NCBI RefSeq assembly: GCF_002019645.1 | Contig: NZ_KV917374.1 | Span: 4,982,369-5,046,368 of the forward strand | Length of the DNA stretch: 64,000 bases | Direction of reading: 5' to 3' | DNA from: Litchfieldia alkalitelluris | GTDB taxonomy: Bacteria > Bacillota > Bacilli > Bacillales > Bacillaceae_L | Shown here: in pieces, positions 53,795 to 63,121 of the stretch | How the letters are laid out: each line of letters opens with the position of its first letter | How positions within the stretch are numbered: the first letter of the stretch is position 1 | Program-made: the position numbers and the translations under genes | The notes under the pieces: model-generated | Told to the model about the DNA's origin: nothing | The model's input: the letters and a program-made list of their open reading frames with translations, nothing else | Databases searched by the model: none

Positions 53795-55082
53795 GTATGT
53801 TACCTCCCAGCTGCTTCCTTATTGACTTCTTTATCTCATTTTCAATACTTGGCGAAAAGGGTCCGGGCAATCCAAAGTAAAAAATTGATTCCTCAGCTTC
53901 GTATCCACCTTCTACTAATTGTCTGGCTGTAGGAATATAACCAATCATTCCATTACTATAAGGAATAGGTAAGACTTTTCCAGATGAAATCATTTTAATC
54001 CATATTCCATATTCAACCACAACCTCAGCATTCATCCCTAAAAAAGCCAGAGAATCTGATAGTTGTAAGTAAGTACACTCTACAGGGATTGTTGTGCGAA
54101 CTCGATTCGGATTCCCTACTAATAATGAACTCCATTCTCCTATTACATCTTCTTCCTTTATTTTTGACTTTAGTTCTTCTAAGCTTGGTAAGTCTTTAAA
54201 AGGCAGTAATATCCGGAAATTTTCACTTTTCATCTTAGGCTCTACAAAATTCATAGGCTTAGATACAACTGAAATAATCTGATCTGCTAAAAGTTTTCCA
54301 AGTTTTCGCACCTCTGCGTCTGTTCCTCGGAAAAAAATACCAGTATTCATAAGAAAAGGACGAATATCCCCGCTGCAACCTTGTAAAAAAATAGCTACCG
54401 TCTCACCTTTGTGGTACTGTTCGACAATATCCATTGCCACCCCTGGATATTCTGAAGAAACATAGTTATCTCCTGTCGTAGTCGGGTGACAAGCATAATG
54501 GGTAATCAAAGCCTTGGTTCGTTTCGTTTTTGTTTGGAACTTTATAACATTTACCTCAGAGTCAGACGGACCATCTGGGTTAGGTGCCATAACAACCTTG
54601 CCATTCAAAAGTTTTCTTCGATGAATACCAATCTCACACTTCCCCACACCATGCATAATAGTGACGGACTCCAAATTTTGATAAGCCTGTTCCAAACCAA
54701 TCATTAATTGTTCTTCTAAAAAGTCAAGATACCCATAATCTAGAGACCCTAGTGAAGGTGTAAATTGATCACTTGTTTGTGGACCGGAATGTGTATGAGT
54801 TGCATGTAGGATAATTGCAGATTCCGCTAAGCCCCATTTCTCCGCAATCCTTTTATGAAGCTTCTTCGTACGGTTCGTATCCCACCATATTAGGTCCGCA
54901 CTTACCAAAATGCTCCTATTTACCTTTCCCAATTCTTCTAATTGAAAAAATAACACACGAAGATGTAAAGGATGTGAAATCCCTTCAAAGGGATTTTTTC
55001 GCTCTTTAAAACCTGCTAATGGGACAGGGTGCTCGGGTGTAATAGTCATCTTCCCAACCCCTACTTTTAAAGCTGATTTCAC
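53760..55082 (-). CDS. Neutral ceramidase-like amidohydrolase
   Basis: A 440-aa protein of the neutral/alkaline non-lysosomal ceramidase N-terminal family. It begins VGVGKMTITPEHPVPLAG and carries the zinc-site region HATHTHSGPQT (about 93-103) and a second HYACHPTTTG (about 196-205), plus QGCSGDIRP near 240. There is no signal peptide, so it is cytoplasmic, unlike true ceramidases. In sugar operons such proteins are thought to cleave amide bonds of N-acylated sugars; here, between an epimerase and NagB, it may deacylate an unusual amino sugar. GTG start at 55082 directly after the AGE stop. Confidence 0.78.
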   Translation of the reverse strand: MKSALKVGVGKMTITPEHPVPLAGFKERKNPFEGISHPLHLRVLFFQLEELGKVNRSILVSADLIWWDTNRTKKLHKRIAEKWGLAESAIILHATHTHSGPQTSDQFTPSLGSLDYGYLDFLEEQLMIGLEQAYQNLESVTIMHGVGKCEIGIHRRKLLNGKVVMAPNPDGPSDSEVNVIKFQTKTKRTKALITHYACHPTTTGDNYVSSEYPGVAMDIVEQYHKGETVAIFLQGCSGDIRPFLMNTGIFFRGTDAEVRKLGKLLADQIISVVSKPMNFVEPKMKSENFRILLPFKDLPSLEELKSKIKEEDVIGEWSSLLVGNPNRVRTTIPVECTYLQLSDSLAFLGMNAEVVVEYGIWIKMISSGKVLPIPYSNGMIGYIPTARQLVEGGYEAEESIFYFGLPGPFSPSIENEIKKSIRKQLGGNILDQTAYQNEEN

Positions 55083-56372
55083 TTATGAACACCCCATTAT
55101 GTCTGTTTTGTCATAAAGTAGCTCAACGATGAGTAACATATTTCGAAGAATATGGTACGGATCCTTGACAGGTAAGGCAACTACTTTATTAATTGGCTCG
55201 GCATTCCTCGCCCGAATTTGGATCCACTCTCCAATATCTGTATTTGGATTTGGGAAGGTGCGAAAAACATACTTTTCCATGCTATCATAAAGAAATAACA
55301 ATTCTAAATCATGAGTTAGTGAGTATCCTAGTAAAGTTGCATACAGCGTCTCTGAATGAGGCCACCAAAGCTTCGTATCCCATGTATCTAAGATTAACTT
55401 TTCATAGGGGTCATCAATTAGTCTCCCTGCTGGCTGACCTCCATTACAATCGACAAACCGAAACAATCCCCCGTGCTCCTCATCCCAACCTATTTGGAAT
55501 GCCCATTTTATGACTTTTGCTGCCCGCTCGATTACTTCTTTATTACCGACACGACTTGCTGATATCATAACAAACCACATACATTCAATTGCATGGCCTG
55601 GATTTACATGTTGCGATAATAATGTATCCCTTTTAGAAGGATCTTCCGTTAATAACTCAACAATTCTTCCTTCTTCCAGTAAAAACTTATCCATTATTTC
55701 ATGCATATATAAAAGACTCTTTTTCTTAATCTCCTGACTTCGTTTATGATTCAGTGAAACTAAGACCTCACCTAGTTCTTGGGTCACATTTAACATAATC
55801 ATTGATACAGAGTGGGATCGATATCCCGTTGGAATCGGATAGGGTTCACTACGAACTTCTCCCGTTTGAAGACGGTCTACTATTCTGTCATAAAGATTAA
55901 GTACTGGCTGCAAAAAATTACTCTTTTTCGTGACTCGAATATATTCCGCCATGCCTAGTATGACAAAACAATCAGCATAAAAACTTGTATCGTACCCCTT
56001 CCCTAAAACTGATTCTTTCATATTACCTTTTTCATTTAACAAAAAAGCACAATTGCCATTAGGTAAAAAAACATGGTCCATTAAAAAATTGGCCGTTTTG
56101 TTAGCTTGGGCCAAATATACTTCCTTGTTACCTTCAATACATTTCTTATTAATCATGGAGGCTAGTCTTGACCATAACCACAAAAACCTTCCCTGTGACC
56201 AGGTATATTTATCTTTACTTATTAAGGTACTTCCATCATTACTGTAGCATGTAAACACGCCGCCATTTTCTGTATCTACTGCTCGATGCCAAAAAGGGAG
56301 AAGGGTATTATTTATTTGTCCTTTATAGAAATCAAGTAAATCCCTTCGTAAATGGACTGACTTTCTGCTCAT
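55083..56372 (-). CDS. AGE-family N-acylglucosamine 2-epimerase
   Basis: An (alpha/alpha)6-barrel epimerase of 429 aa related to renin-binding protein/GlcNAc 2-epimerase, interconverting N-acetylmannosamine and N-acetylglucosamine or similar. Conserved His-containing segments QHVNPGHAIECMWF (about 242-255) and WWPHSETLYA (about 345-355) match the catalytic histidines of the family. TAGGAG precedes the ATG. It follows the symporter gene on the same strand. Confidence 0.87.
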   Translation of the reverse strand: MSRKSVHLRRDLLDFYKGQINNTLLPFWHRAVDTENGGVFTCYSNDGSTLISKDKYTWSQGRFLWLWSRLASMINKKCIEGNKEVYLAQANKTANFLMDHVFLPNGNCAFLLNEKGNMKESVLGKGYDTSFYADCFVILGMAEYIRVTKKSNFLQPVLNLYDRIVDRLQTGEVRSEPYPIPTGYRSHSVSMIMLNVTQELGEVLVSLNHKRSQEIKKKSLLYMHEIMDKFLLEEGRIVELLTEDPSKRDTLLSQHVNPGHAIECMWFVMISASRVGNKEVIERAAKVIKWAFQIGWDEEHGGLFRFVDCNGGQPAGRLIDDPYEKLILDTWDTKLWWPHSETLYATLLGYSLTHDLELLFLYDSMEKYVFRTFPNPNTDIGEWIQIRARNAEPINKVVALPVKDPYHILRNMLLIVELLYDKTDIMGCS

Positions 56373-56440
56373 CTCGTAAACTCCTAATTTATATTTTTCG
56401 CCCGAATATAACCTGAGGTATATTCGGGCAAAAGGTTTAT

Positions 56441-57946
56441 TTACGCCTTGATTGAGTTATCAGTAAACGGTGTGTTTTCATCACTTAAGGCATCCAATAA
56501 ATCCTCAACCTCTTGAGGAACAGGTTGATTTCGATTTAACCATCCCATACCGATATAGGTAATCAGAGAAATAGCAAGCGGTGCAGAGATACTAATTGAT
56601 TGTGCCACTTCTGATAGCCCATACTTGAAGACAACAAAAGTGATTAAACCTGCAATAATGGAACCAATCGCTGCTGCTGAATTGCTATGTTTAAATCTAG
56701 GCAATAATCCAAGCAGCATCGGAATGGAGATTGGTCCCACTAATGCACCGAACCAAGAAATAATAAGTCCGAGAACCCCTCCAAAGTGATCCGCATTCAT
56801 ACCTAGTAGTAACGTTAAACCTGTAAATATTAGGGTAATAATCCGTGCTAGTTTAAGAGAAGCTTTTTTGTCCAAAGTTCTTACCTTACTGGATATTGTC
56901 GGGAGAATATCCTTCGTAATAACTGCAGATACAGTATTAATATCACCCGAGGTCATAGACATCGTTGCAGCAAAGAGACTTGCTAACACCAATCCAACTA
57001 ATCCAACTGGTAAGAATTCTATTGTCATGATGGAATAAACTTGATTTGGATCGTCTAAGCTTGGAAAGAAGATAGGTGCTGCCCACATTGGGAAGAACAT
57101 AATAAGTGGCCAGATTAAATATAAAACACCAGAGAAAAGGGCAGATTTTTTGGCTTCCGACCCAGATGGAGATGCAATATAACGTTGTGCTAGGTTCCAG
57201 GTACCTCCGTTATAACTGAAGAATGTGATAAAGATAAAGGCTATGAAGAATGCAACAGTATAAGGCTCACGGAATAAATCAGCATTTCCTGCTGGAAGCT
57301 CACCCCACATCGTGAAGATTGAGCTAACTCCTCCTAATTTGGATATTACAACAAAGAACATAACAAGGCCGGCGATAATTTGAACGGCAAACTGAACGAA
57401 ATCATTCCAAACATCTGCCCATAATCCCCCAACCGTAATATAAAGTAACGAAACCCCTCCAGAAATTAATATTCCATAAATGAGTGGTACTCCAGTAAAT
57501 CCATTTAATAATATCGCAATTGCTGTCCATTTCGCTCCCACATCGAATAACTTTAAGACAACACCACTCCAAGCCATTAGTTGTTGGGTTGGCATATTAT
57601 AACGAATAGATAAGTACTCAAGAGGAGATTCAATTTTCAACTTCATTCGAAGACGTGCCCATCTTGGAGCAATTAAGTAAGCACCAGTGATCACACTGAT
57701 TGTAATAGCTACAGCCCACCACATATAAATGGTAAAGCCAAATGAATAGGCAATACCTGCATATGCAGAAAATACAACCCCACTATACCCAGATACGTGG
57801 TGAGATGCTCCAGATAACCACCAAGGTAATTTCCCCCCGGCTACAAAGTAGTCATCGGAACCCTTAATCATTTTAAACGACCAAATTCCAATTCCAACCA
57901 TTATTAGTAAGTAAAAAATTATAACGACCCAATCTAAAGAAGCCAT
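56441..57946 (-). CDS. Sodium:solute symporter (SSS family)
   Basis: Na+-coupled symporter of about 501 aa and 13 membrane helices, of the SSS family that includes sialic-acid and sugar transporters. GGKLPWWLSGASHHVSGYSG (about 36-55) is the typical TM1-2 region and GGTWNLAQRY the later conserved loop. I chose ATG 57946 because the upstream frame start overlaps the GAGGAGG ribosome-binding site. First gene of the amino-sugar operon, divergent from the ROK regulator; it probably imports the operon's unphosphorylated substrate. Confidence 0.88.
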   Translation of the reverse strand: MASLDWVVIIFYLLIMVGIGIWSFKMIKGSDDYFVAGGKLPWWLSGASHHVSGYSGVVFSAYAGIAYSFGFTIYMWWAVAITISVITGAYLIAPRWARLRMKLKIESPLEYLSIRYNMPTQQLMAWSGVVLKLFDVGAKWTAIAILLNGFTGVPLIYGILISGGVSLLYITVGGLWADVWNDFVQFAVQIIAGLVMFFVVISKLGGVSSIFTMWGELPAGNADLFREPYTVAFFIAFIFITFFSYNGGTWNLAQRYIASPSGSEAKKSALFSGVLYLIWPLIMFFPMWAAPIFFPSLDDPNQVYSIMTIEFLPVGLVGLVLASLFAATMSMTSGDINTVSAVITKDILPTISSKVRTLDKKASLKLARIITLIFTGLTLLLGMNADHFGGVLGLIISWFGALVGPISIPMLLGLLPRFKHSNSAAAIGSIIAGLITFVVFKYGLSEVAQSISISAPLAISLITYIGMGWLNRNQPVPQEVEDLLDALSDENTPFTDNSIKA

Positions 57947-58037
57947 CCTTTCCCTCCTCATAAAATAAATTTAGGTCTCACAATGGTGCAAGCCGCCAAT
58001 TTTAATCTTATTGTAAATTCACCTCACTTTCCATATA

Positions 58038-58060
58038 ATTAGTCATAGTGTATGACTAAT
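58038..58060. promoter_or_regulatory. Palindromic operator between the symporter and the ROK repressor
   Basis: Perfect 10-base arms ATTAGTCATA and its complement around GTG. It lies in the divergent spacer, about 80-90 bases from either start, and is the obvious candidate for the ROK repressor's operator. Confidence 0.78.
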
Positions 58061-58135
58061 ACACTTTAAAAATACCTACATTTATAATAGTTGTCAATAA
58101 ATTTTGAAAATTAATAATATTTAAGGAGTAAAGAT

Positions 58136-59257
58136 ATGAATCATAAGGGGACTGCAATATTAAGAGAAATAAACCAAAAGAATGTACTCTCATTTTTACG
58201 GAGACATAAAACCTGTTCACGTATGGATTTGGTGAAAGCGTTGGGTGTCAGCAAAAATACAATTTCATTGATTATCGATCAACTAATTAAAGATAGGATT
58301 GTAAAAGACGTTGGATTAGAAGAGCAACAAGGGGCTGGTAGACCAAGAAAGTTAATTACGTTAGACCCCAATGCTTATCACTCTATCGGTCTATCATTTA
58401 ACAATAAAACATGCAACTATGTGGTCGTGAACTATTTTCTTGATGTAATAGAAAAGGGGGAATTTTTCTTTTCCGCAGATCTATTTTCTTCAATGAGCCA
58501 ACAAATTACCGGCCTGGCTAAACAGTTACAAGATAAATACCCCGGGAGCATTGGATTAAGCATTTCCATTCCTGGACTAGTCGATCCTGAAACCGGAGTC
58601 GTACACGAGTCAACTCATTTAGGATGGAAAAATACGAACCTGAAAGAAATCTTGGAAAGTGTAATATCTATGCCAGTACATGTAATAAATAATGTAAAAG
58701 CTTCTGCTCTTGGTTCTATTGAAAAAATGGCTGATTCCAATCTTTCCAGCGCCTTCTATATTAGAATAGAAGATGGAGTAGGAGGAGCATTAATAATTGA
58801 CAATAAGATCTATAACGGTATTAGTTGGTCTGCTGGTGAATTTGGTCATATAAGCGTAGATCCAAATGGACCACTTTGCAATTGTGGTCAGAAAGGCTGT
58901 ATAGAAACACTTATCAGTTTTCCAGTTTTTAAGAAAACCCTGGAACAAATGAATCAACATTACGAGGAATTGGCTTCCCATTCTTGTCCAAGTCTCATTA
59001 AAGATGTCCTATCTCAATATGGTAACTATATTGGAATTGGAATTACCCATATAATACATCTAATAAACCCTGAGGCCATCTTGATTGAAAGTCCATATAA
59101 TCAAGTGGATAGCTTTAGAAAAGCTACAATAGATTCAATCAACGACAGAGCCTTAAAACTTCCACTTTATCATACAAATATTCAATTTATCGAACCCTCC
59201 CTTTCATCCGCATTCGGTGCAGGAGTATATGGAGTGTTGAAATTTGAAGAGGTTTAA
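58136..59257 (+). CDS. ROK-family transcriptional repressor (NagC/XylR type)
   Basis: A 373-aa regulator with an N-terminal winged helix (about 15-75, SRMDLVKALGVSKNTISLII) and a ROK sugar-binding domain. The ROK zinc motif CNCGQKGCIE (about 247-256) and the sugar-binding EFGH are present, but the ATP-binding DxGGT of ROK kinases is replaced by LSFNNKT. It should therefore bind sugar without phosphorylating it. Divergent from the amino-sugar operon, which it presumably represses. AAGGAG precedes the ATG. Confidence 0.9.
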   Translation: MNHKGTAILREINQKNVLSFLRRHKTCSRMDLVKALGVSKNTISLIIDQLIKDRIVKDVGLEEQQGAGRPRKLITLDPNAYHSIGLSFNNKTCNYVVVNYFLDVIEKGEFFFSADLFSSMSQQITGLAKQLQDKYPGSIGLSISIPGLVDPETGVVHESTHLGWKNTNLKEILESVISMPVHVINNVKASALGSIEKMADSNLSSAFYIRIEDGVGGALIIDNKIYNGISWSAGEFGHISVDPNGPLCNCGQKGCIETLISFPVFKKTLEQMNQHYEELASHSCPSLIKDVLSQYGNYIGIGITHIIHLINPEAILIESPYNQVDSFRKATIDSINDRALKLPLYHTNIQFIEPSLSSAFGAGVYGVLKFEEV

Positions 59258-59314
59258 CTAAAACCTTTCTAGTTGGAAAGAGACGCAGAGGAGCGGTACA
59301 TTCTGGATAGTTAA

Positions 59315-59355
59315 GCAAAAAGCATTGTTGAAATTTAGCCAGTGCTTTTTGCAAT
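59315..59355 (+). terminator. Terminator of the ROK gene
   Basis: GCAAAAAGCA and TGCTTTTTGC arms about 18 bases apart, downstream of the ROK stop codon. Confidence 0.65.
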
Positions 59356-59623
59356 ATTAGATAAATTGATATTAATATACCCCTTCCTATTAACTAGGGA
59401 TCCCGTACCTACGTCACCATTTTAGAAGTACAAAATCGTTTTCTCTATTTAGATTTTACCAATGAAACCCATCTTGGCTGAAAAACAGGTTTCTTGATTT
59501 GAAGTTATGTTTAACTTCATCATTGGTTTAAATCTTGGTGAGTCAAACCGGTTTGTTCGCTTAGTTCTATTTTCTTTCTCTTTCATATCGTCTTCACGTT
59601 ATAGGCTATGTATTTAAAATCAA
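59356..59623. other. Gene-free stretch
   Basis: AT-rich spacer before the small membrane protein gene; a weak AAACAGGTTT-type inverted repeat near 59483-59555, nothing else supported. Confidence 0.35.
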
Positions 59624-59827
59624 TCAAAAAACAAATCTCAGATTAAGAATTCTTACTATCAAATATAGTATTGGTGTTACAAATAACATTAAAAATAATC
59701 CAGTAAACATGTAGTTTATATATCTACTTCTGTTTTCAGCTATCCTTAATTCCCAAAAGCCTAACATAACTAAATATACACCTACTAATAATGACAATAG
59801 TGGAATAAGATAAACGAATATATCCAT
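59624..59827 (-). CDS. Small two-helix membrane protein
   Basis: A 67-aa protein with two hydrophobic segments (about 3-25 and 41-62) separated by a basic loop RIAENRSRYINY. GGGAGATG precedes ATG 59827. It is encoded just downstream of the nuclease-helicase gene, on the same strand and about 120 bases away. A decayed copy occurs in the same position relative to the second mazG-like gene (40620-40795), so it travels with that module. Function unknown. Confidence 0.6.
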   Translation of the reverse strand: MDIFVYLIPLLSLLVGVYLVMLGFWELRIAENRSRYINYMFTGLFLMLFVTPILYLIVRILNLRFVF

Positions 59828-59950
59828 ATATGTACATCTCCCTAAACTGCCTACCTATTTTGATAGGCCGCATCTATATAATAAAATGATATTTGGGCAG
59901 TAAAATAGCTTCTGTACTTATTTTAAATACGCATCCAGGTGCTCAGATAT

Positions 59951-61801
59951 TTACAACTTACTTTTCTTCTTCAGATATCTCCCAAGCTCTTCATCACAAC
60001 AATACACATAGCAACCCTTCATCCCTCTTGTCATTAGAGTTTTATATGTATTCCGAACTAAATCAAAAAGTGGATTGTCCTGCCCCTTTTTCGGCTTAGC
60101 TGGCCTTGCACCTTTATCCTTAAACTCTTCTCTGCGAATAATGATAGAGTTCGTTTCTGGATCATATCCAAGATCCTTTCCAATAATAACTCCTACATAA
60201 TCCATTTCTAGTCCTTGAACTGTATGTATACATCCTATCTGATTAGCACAATCAGGATGTATGGCCCAATCAATTCGATTGGGGTCATTCCACGGTAGGG
60301 CAAAGTTGTGCTCTTCAATCACCACATCATTTGGTAATTGACCGAAGGGTGCATTCTTTGTCCAATCCCATGCATATCCTGCGAGAAGTCTTCCTCCACG
60401 CTTTTCTATGATTTCCTCGACCAGTTCATTTGGGTTAGATACTACTTTAAACTCGAACTCACCTTCAAGCGGAACCTCTACCTCGGTGAATCCTAGCAAA
60501 CTGTTCAACCAAGAGATGTAATTTCCTGACCCAGAGCAGCGATATTGGGATTCTAGCTCTACCACATGTATATCTGCTTCAAGCTTTTTAGCCTCTTCTT
60601 CAATGAGCTTTACACTTCCTATGTCTTTTTTAGATATGATTTGCATGTCATCTACAAAAAAGACACTCACCTTTGATGACCTGATAATCTGAGTCGCTTG
60701 ATTCTCACCTTCAATTTTCTTTTTCATATGCCCATGTTCCTTCAGTCGATGTGCTTCGTCACAAATCAGTACATCGAAGTAATCCTTCGGTGTCTGAACA
60801 TAGGAGGCAGAACCTTTAAACAAATCTCTTACTTCAACATGACTAGATTTTCCTACTAATTTCTTCCGGAGAATCTCTCTGAATGCCTGATTTGGTGTAA
60901 TATATTCGGCATATGCATCTGACTTTAATAGGTGACTCATTAAATTAAGTCCAATCACAGACTTTCCAGTTCCAGGTCCACCTTTAATGATGATTACATG
61001 TTTTTGATTTGTCTGCGTTTCTAACTTATTGTACAGACTAACCACTTTTTCATATGCAACCTTCTGTTCATCTAATAATATAAACTCCTCATTACCTTCA
61101 ATCAGCGATCCAACCGTCTCAACAAGCTTCTTAGAAGGACGAATTCTACCATGTTCAATGGCCTCTGCAATGCTTCCACCTTGTCCCTCTGAAACTAAGT
61201 TTTTAATCCGTTTCGCCAAATCTCTATCATTAAACTGAAAAAATAATGGAGATTCATCCAAATACCCTTTATATCTTTTATCCAATAATGGCTCACTATT
61301 TGGATTCTGAATATAATTATGTAGAAATGCACAAGAAGATAACTGGATAGATGTATCTGTATATAAGGACTCGTTAAAGTTAAGCAAAAAGCGTTTATAC
61401 GATGATGCTTGATACGAAGGATGCACAGTCTCCCGTTCCCTACCACCAAGAAATGTCCTTACAATCCCATTACCTTCAGCAGCCTTCGCCTTGTTCCACT
61501 GCTTCAACTCAATAATCATTGCGTTCTTCTTACCCTTTTGATCTCTGCCAGTAATTAAAAAATCAATCCTCTTTTCTGTGGAAGGAAGCTTGTACTCAAG
61601 TAGGACATGAGTATCTTTCTTTAAACCAGCATCCCTTAATACTTTCGCCATTTGTGGAAGAGAGTTTTCCCAGGATCTTAGTTCACTTTCCGAAACAACC
61701 TTATTCATTCTCTTGAAAACATTTTCCTTCAACACATAACCAATTTTATTTTCATAAATATGACTAATAAAATCTGAGGACGTTTCATTATATATAATCA
61801 T
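59951..61801 (-). CDS. DUF2075-type nuclease-helicase
   Basis: A 616-aa protein. The N-terminal part carries a PD-(D/E)xK-like nuclease pattern, with Asp80 in RIDFLI and Glu98-x-Lys100 in IIELKQW. From about 265 comes a superfamily-1-like helicase/ATPase of the DUF2075 family: Walker A GGPGTGKS at 274-281, DEAH at 348-351, FVDDMQ and ESQYRCSGSG motifs, and HTVQGLEMDYVG near the end. It should be a nucleic-acid motor with nuclease activity. It is co-directional with and 12 bases downstream of a MazG-like gene. Gene pairs of this type suggest phage defence; inferred. Confidence 0.82.
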   Translation of the reverse strand: MIIYNETSSDFISHIYENKIGYVLKENVFKRMNKVVSESELRSWENSLPQMAKVLRDAGLKKDTHVLLEYKLPSTEKRIDFLITGRDQKGKKNAMIIELKQWNKAKAAEGNGIVRTFLGGRERETVHPSYQASSYKRFLLNFNESLYTDTSIQLSSCAFLHNYIQNPNSEPLLDKRYKGYLDESPLFFQFNDRDLAKRIKNLVSEGQGGSIAEAIEHGRIRPSKKLVETVGSLIEGNEEFILLDEQKVAYEKVVSLYNKLETQTNQKHVIIIKGGPGTGKSVIGLNLMSHLLKSDAYAEYITPNQAFREILRKKLVGKSSHVEVRDLFKGSASYVQTPKDYFDVLICDEAHRLKEHGHMKKKIEGENQATQIIRSSKVSVFFVDDMQIISKKDIGSVKLIEEEAKKLEADIHVVELESQYRCSGSGNYISWLNSLLGFTEVEVPLEGEFEFKVVSNPNELVEEIIEKRGGRLLAGYAWDWTKNAPFGQLPNDVVIEEHNFALPWNDPNRIDWAIHPDCANQIGCIHTVQGLEMDYVGVIIGKDLGYDPETNSIIIRREEFKDKGARPAKPKKGQDNPLFDLVRNTYKTLMTRGMKGCYVYCCDEELGRYLKKKSKL

Positions 61802-61812
61802 TAATCTCTACC

Positions 61813-62112
61813 TCACTTCTTATCAACAGGATATCTTATCGCATTCTTCTCCATCTTTTTCAATACTTCCTCTTCTAAATCTACATCCATTTGATCTGCT
61901 AGTTGAATAAGATATATTAAAACATCAGCCATCTCTTCCTTAATGTTTTGTCTCGATTCAGATATCGCTTCTTCACTGCTTTTCCATTGAAAATTCTCCA
62001 AAAGTTCGTTTGCTTCCAGTGAGATTGAAAGAGCAAGATCTTTTTCATTGTGGTAAGGTTTCCAACCTCTTTCGTCTCGGAAACTTGTTATTTTCTCTAT
62101 CATATTTTTCAT
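61813..62112 (-). CDS. MazG-like nucleotide pyrophosphohydrolase (copy 2)
   Basis: A 99-aa all-alpha NTP pyrophosphohydrolase, nearly identical to the copy at 40805 (differences at a handful of positions). Metal-binding EANELLE and EEMADVL motifs are intact. It begins the two-gene unit with the nuclease-helicase 12 bases downstream. Its upstream leader of about 60 bases is also conserved with copy 1, suggesting the same promoter. Possible roles are nucleotide-pool policing or nucleotide depletion during phage infection; inferred. Confidence 0.88.
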   Translation of the reverse strand: MKNMIEKITSFRDERGWKPYHNEKDLALSISLEANELLENFQWKSSEEAISESRQNIKEEMADVLIYLIQLADQMDVDLEEEVLKKMEKNAIRYPVDKK

Positions 62113-62314
62113 ATTTAGTAATCCTCCAAGGATAAGTCGGAATATGTATATTTTTGTAATTATCCTTATTTTAACATTTTAACTAAGACGATGGTTTAGA
62201 ACATTAAAAAAAGGCAACTGTCAACATAATTAATTTATAAAAAGTGTGTGATTTTGAACTCCTGATCTATAGTAATATATGAAAAAAAATTCGTAGTAAT
62301 GGAGGATGAATTAC

Positions 62315-62812
62315 ATGTCAGTAGTTACTGTAAAAAATAGAGGATACAAAGTACCTTTTAAATTGAGTGATGTTTTACTAGAAACACTAGAACACAGAAA
62401 TCAGTTGTTAGAGGAATATCGACTTCAGTTGGGCGGAGGTTCAGTTAGTTATCTAAACCATACTGAAACGCCCAGAGACCCCTTACGTTCTAACTTATTG
62501 AAGTTGTTATATAAATACAAATGCCAAATTTGCGATAAAAGAATTGAAACTTCTCCTGGTAAATATACATGTCATACTCACCATCTATTTCAAGTTGGTG
62601 ACGGAGGCCCTGATGATTTAGCAAATATGATGGTTGTCTGTCCTAATTGTCACATAATGCTAGATAAGGGAGCCCTTTACTTAGATATTGATTTCGATCG
62701 TGTACTACACTTTCGAACAAACCACGAACTTCATAGGAAGTCGATTAACATCAAACATTACATTGATGAGTATTATGTTGGAGTTCAAAATGATCGTTAT
62801 AGGACAAACTAA
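62315..62812 (+). CDS. HNH endonuclease
   Basis: A 165-aa protein with a C-terminal HNH nuclease domain (about 75-125): CQICDKRI, then THHLFQVGDGG with the catalytic His pair, LANMMVVCPNCH with the Asn and the second zinc knuckle. The N-terminal 60 residues are unassigned. I chose ATG 62315 because GGAGGATG lies just upstream; ATG 62306 would overlap this site. Divergent from the mazG/nuclease-helicase unit, in a defence-like neighbourhood. Confidence 0.83.
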   Translation: MSVVTVKNRGYKVPFKLSDVLLETLEHRNQLLEEYRLQLGGGSVSYLNHTETPRDPLRSNLLKLLYKYKCQICDKRIETSPGKYTCHTHHLFQVGDGGPDDLANMMVVCPNCHIMLDKGALYLDIDFDRVLHFRTNHELHRKSINIKHYIDEYYVGVQNDRYRTN

Positions 62813-63121
62813 AACCTAAATTAGGATTTTCTGAGCATTTTTTCACTAAAAACTGAATTTCAACCGTAAATATCTAAAAAAAGCTTATTTCCTTTTCTTA
62901 ACCTTTCTAATGTAATATATTTAGAAGCAACTTATTTGGACAGGAAAATAAGCTTTTAAACACCTCAATTAACTTTCGCTAAATAAGGGTAGAAAACTTC
63001 AGAGTTTTTAAATTCTACCCCAAAGCTAGTATTTAGTTTAGAATAAAAAAATCTATAGAATACTAATTTCACCCTGTATATTATTCTAAAAGTTGATAAT
63101 ACTGGTATTCGAGGTGATTAT
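62813..63121. other. Spacer with two hairpins upstream of the Mrr-like gene
   Basis: AAAGCTTATTTCC (62882-62894) pairs with GGAAAATAAGCTTT (62943-62956), and GGGTAGAA (62987-62994) pairs with TTCTACCC (63013-63020). The first is a long-range stem of about 75 bases. They may terminate the HNH transcript or fold as one RNA element. No coding sequence. Confidence 0.4.

Noticed and set aside
58136-59257. ROK protein as the missing amino-sugar kinase
   Set aside because: The ATP-binding DxGGT motif is absent and an N-terminal winged helix is present, so it is a regulator.
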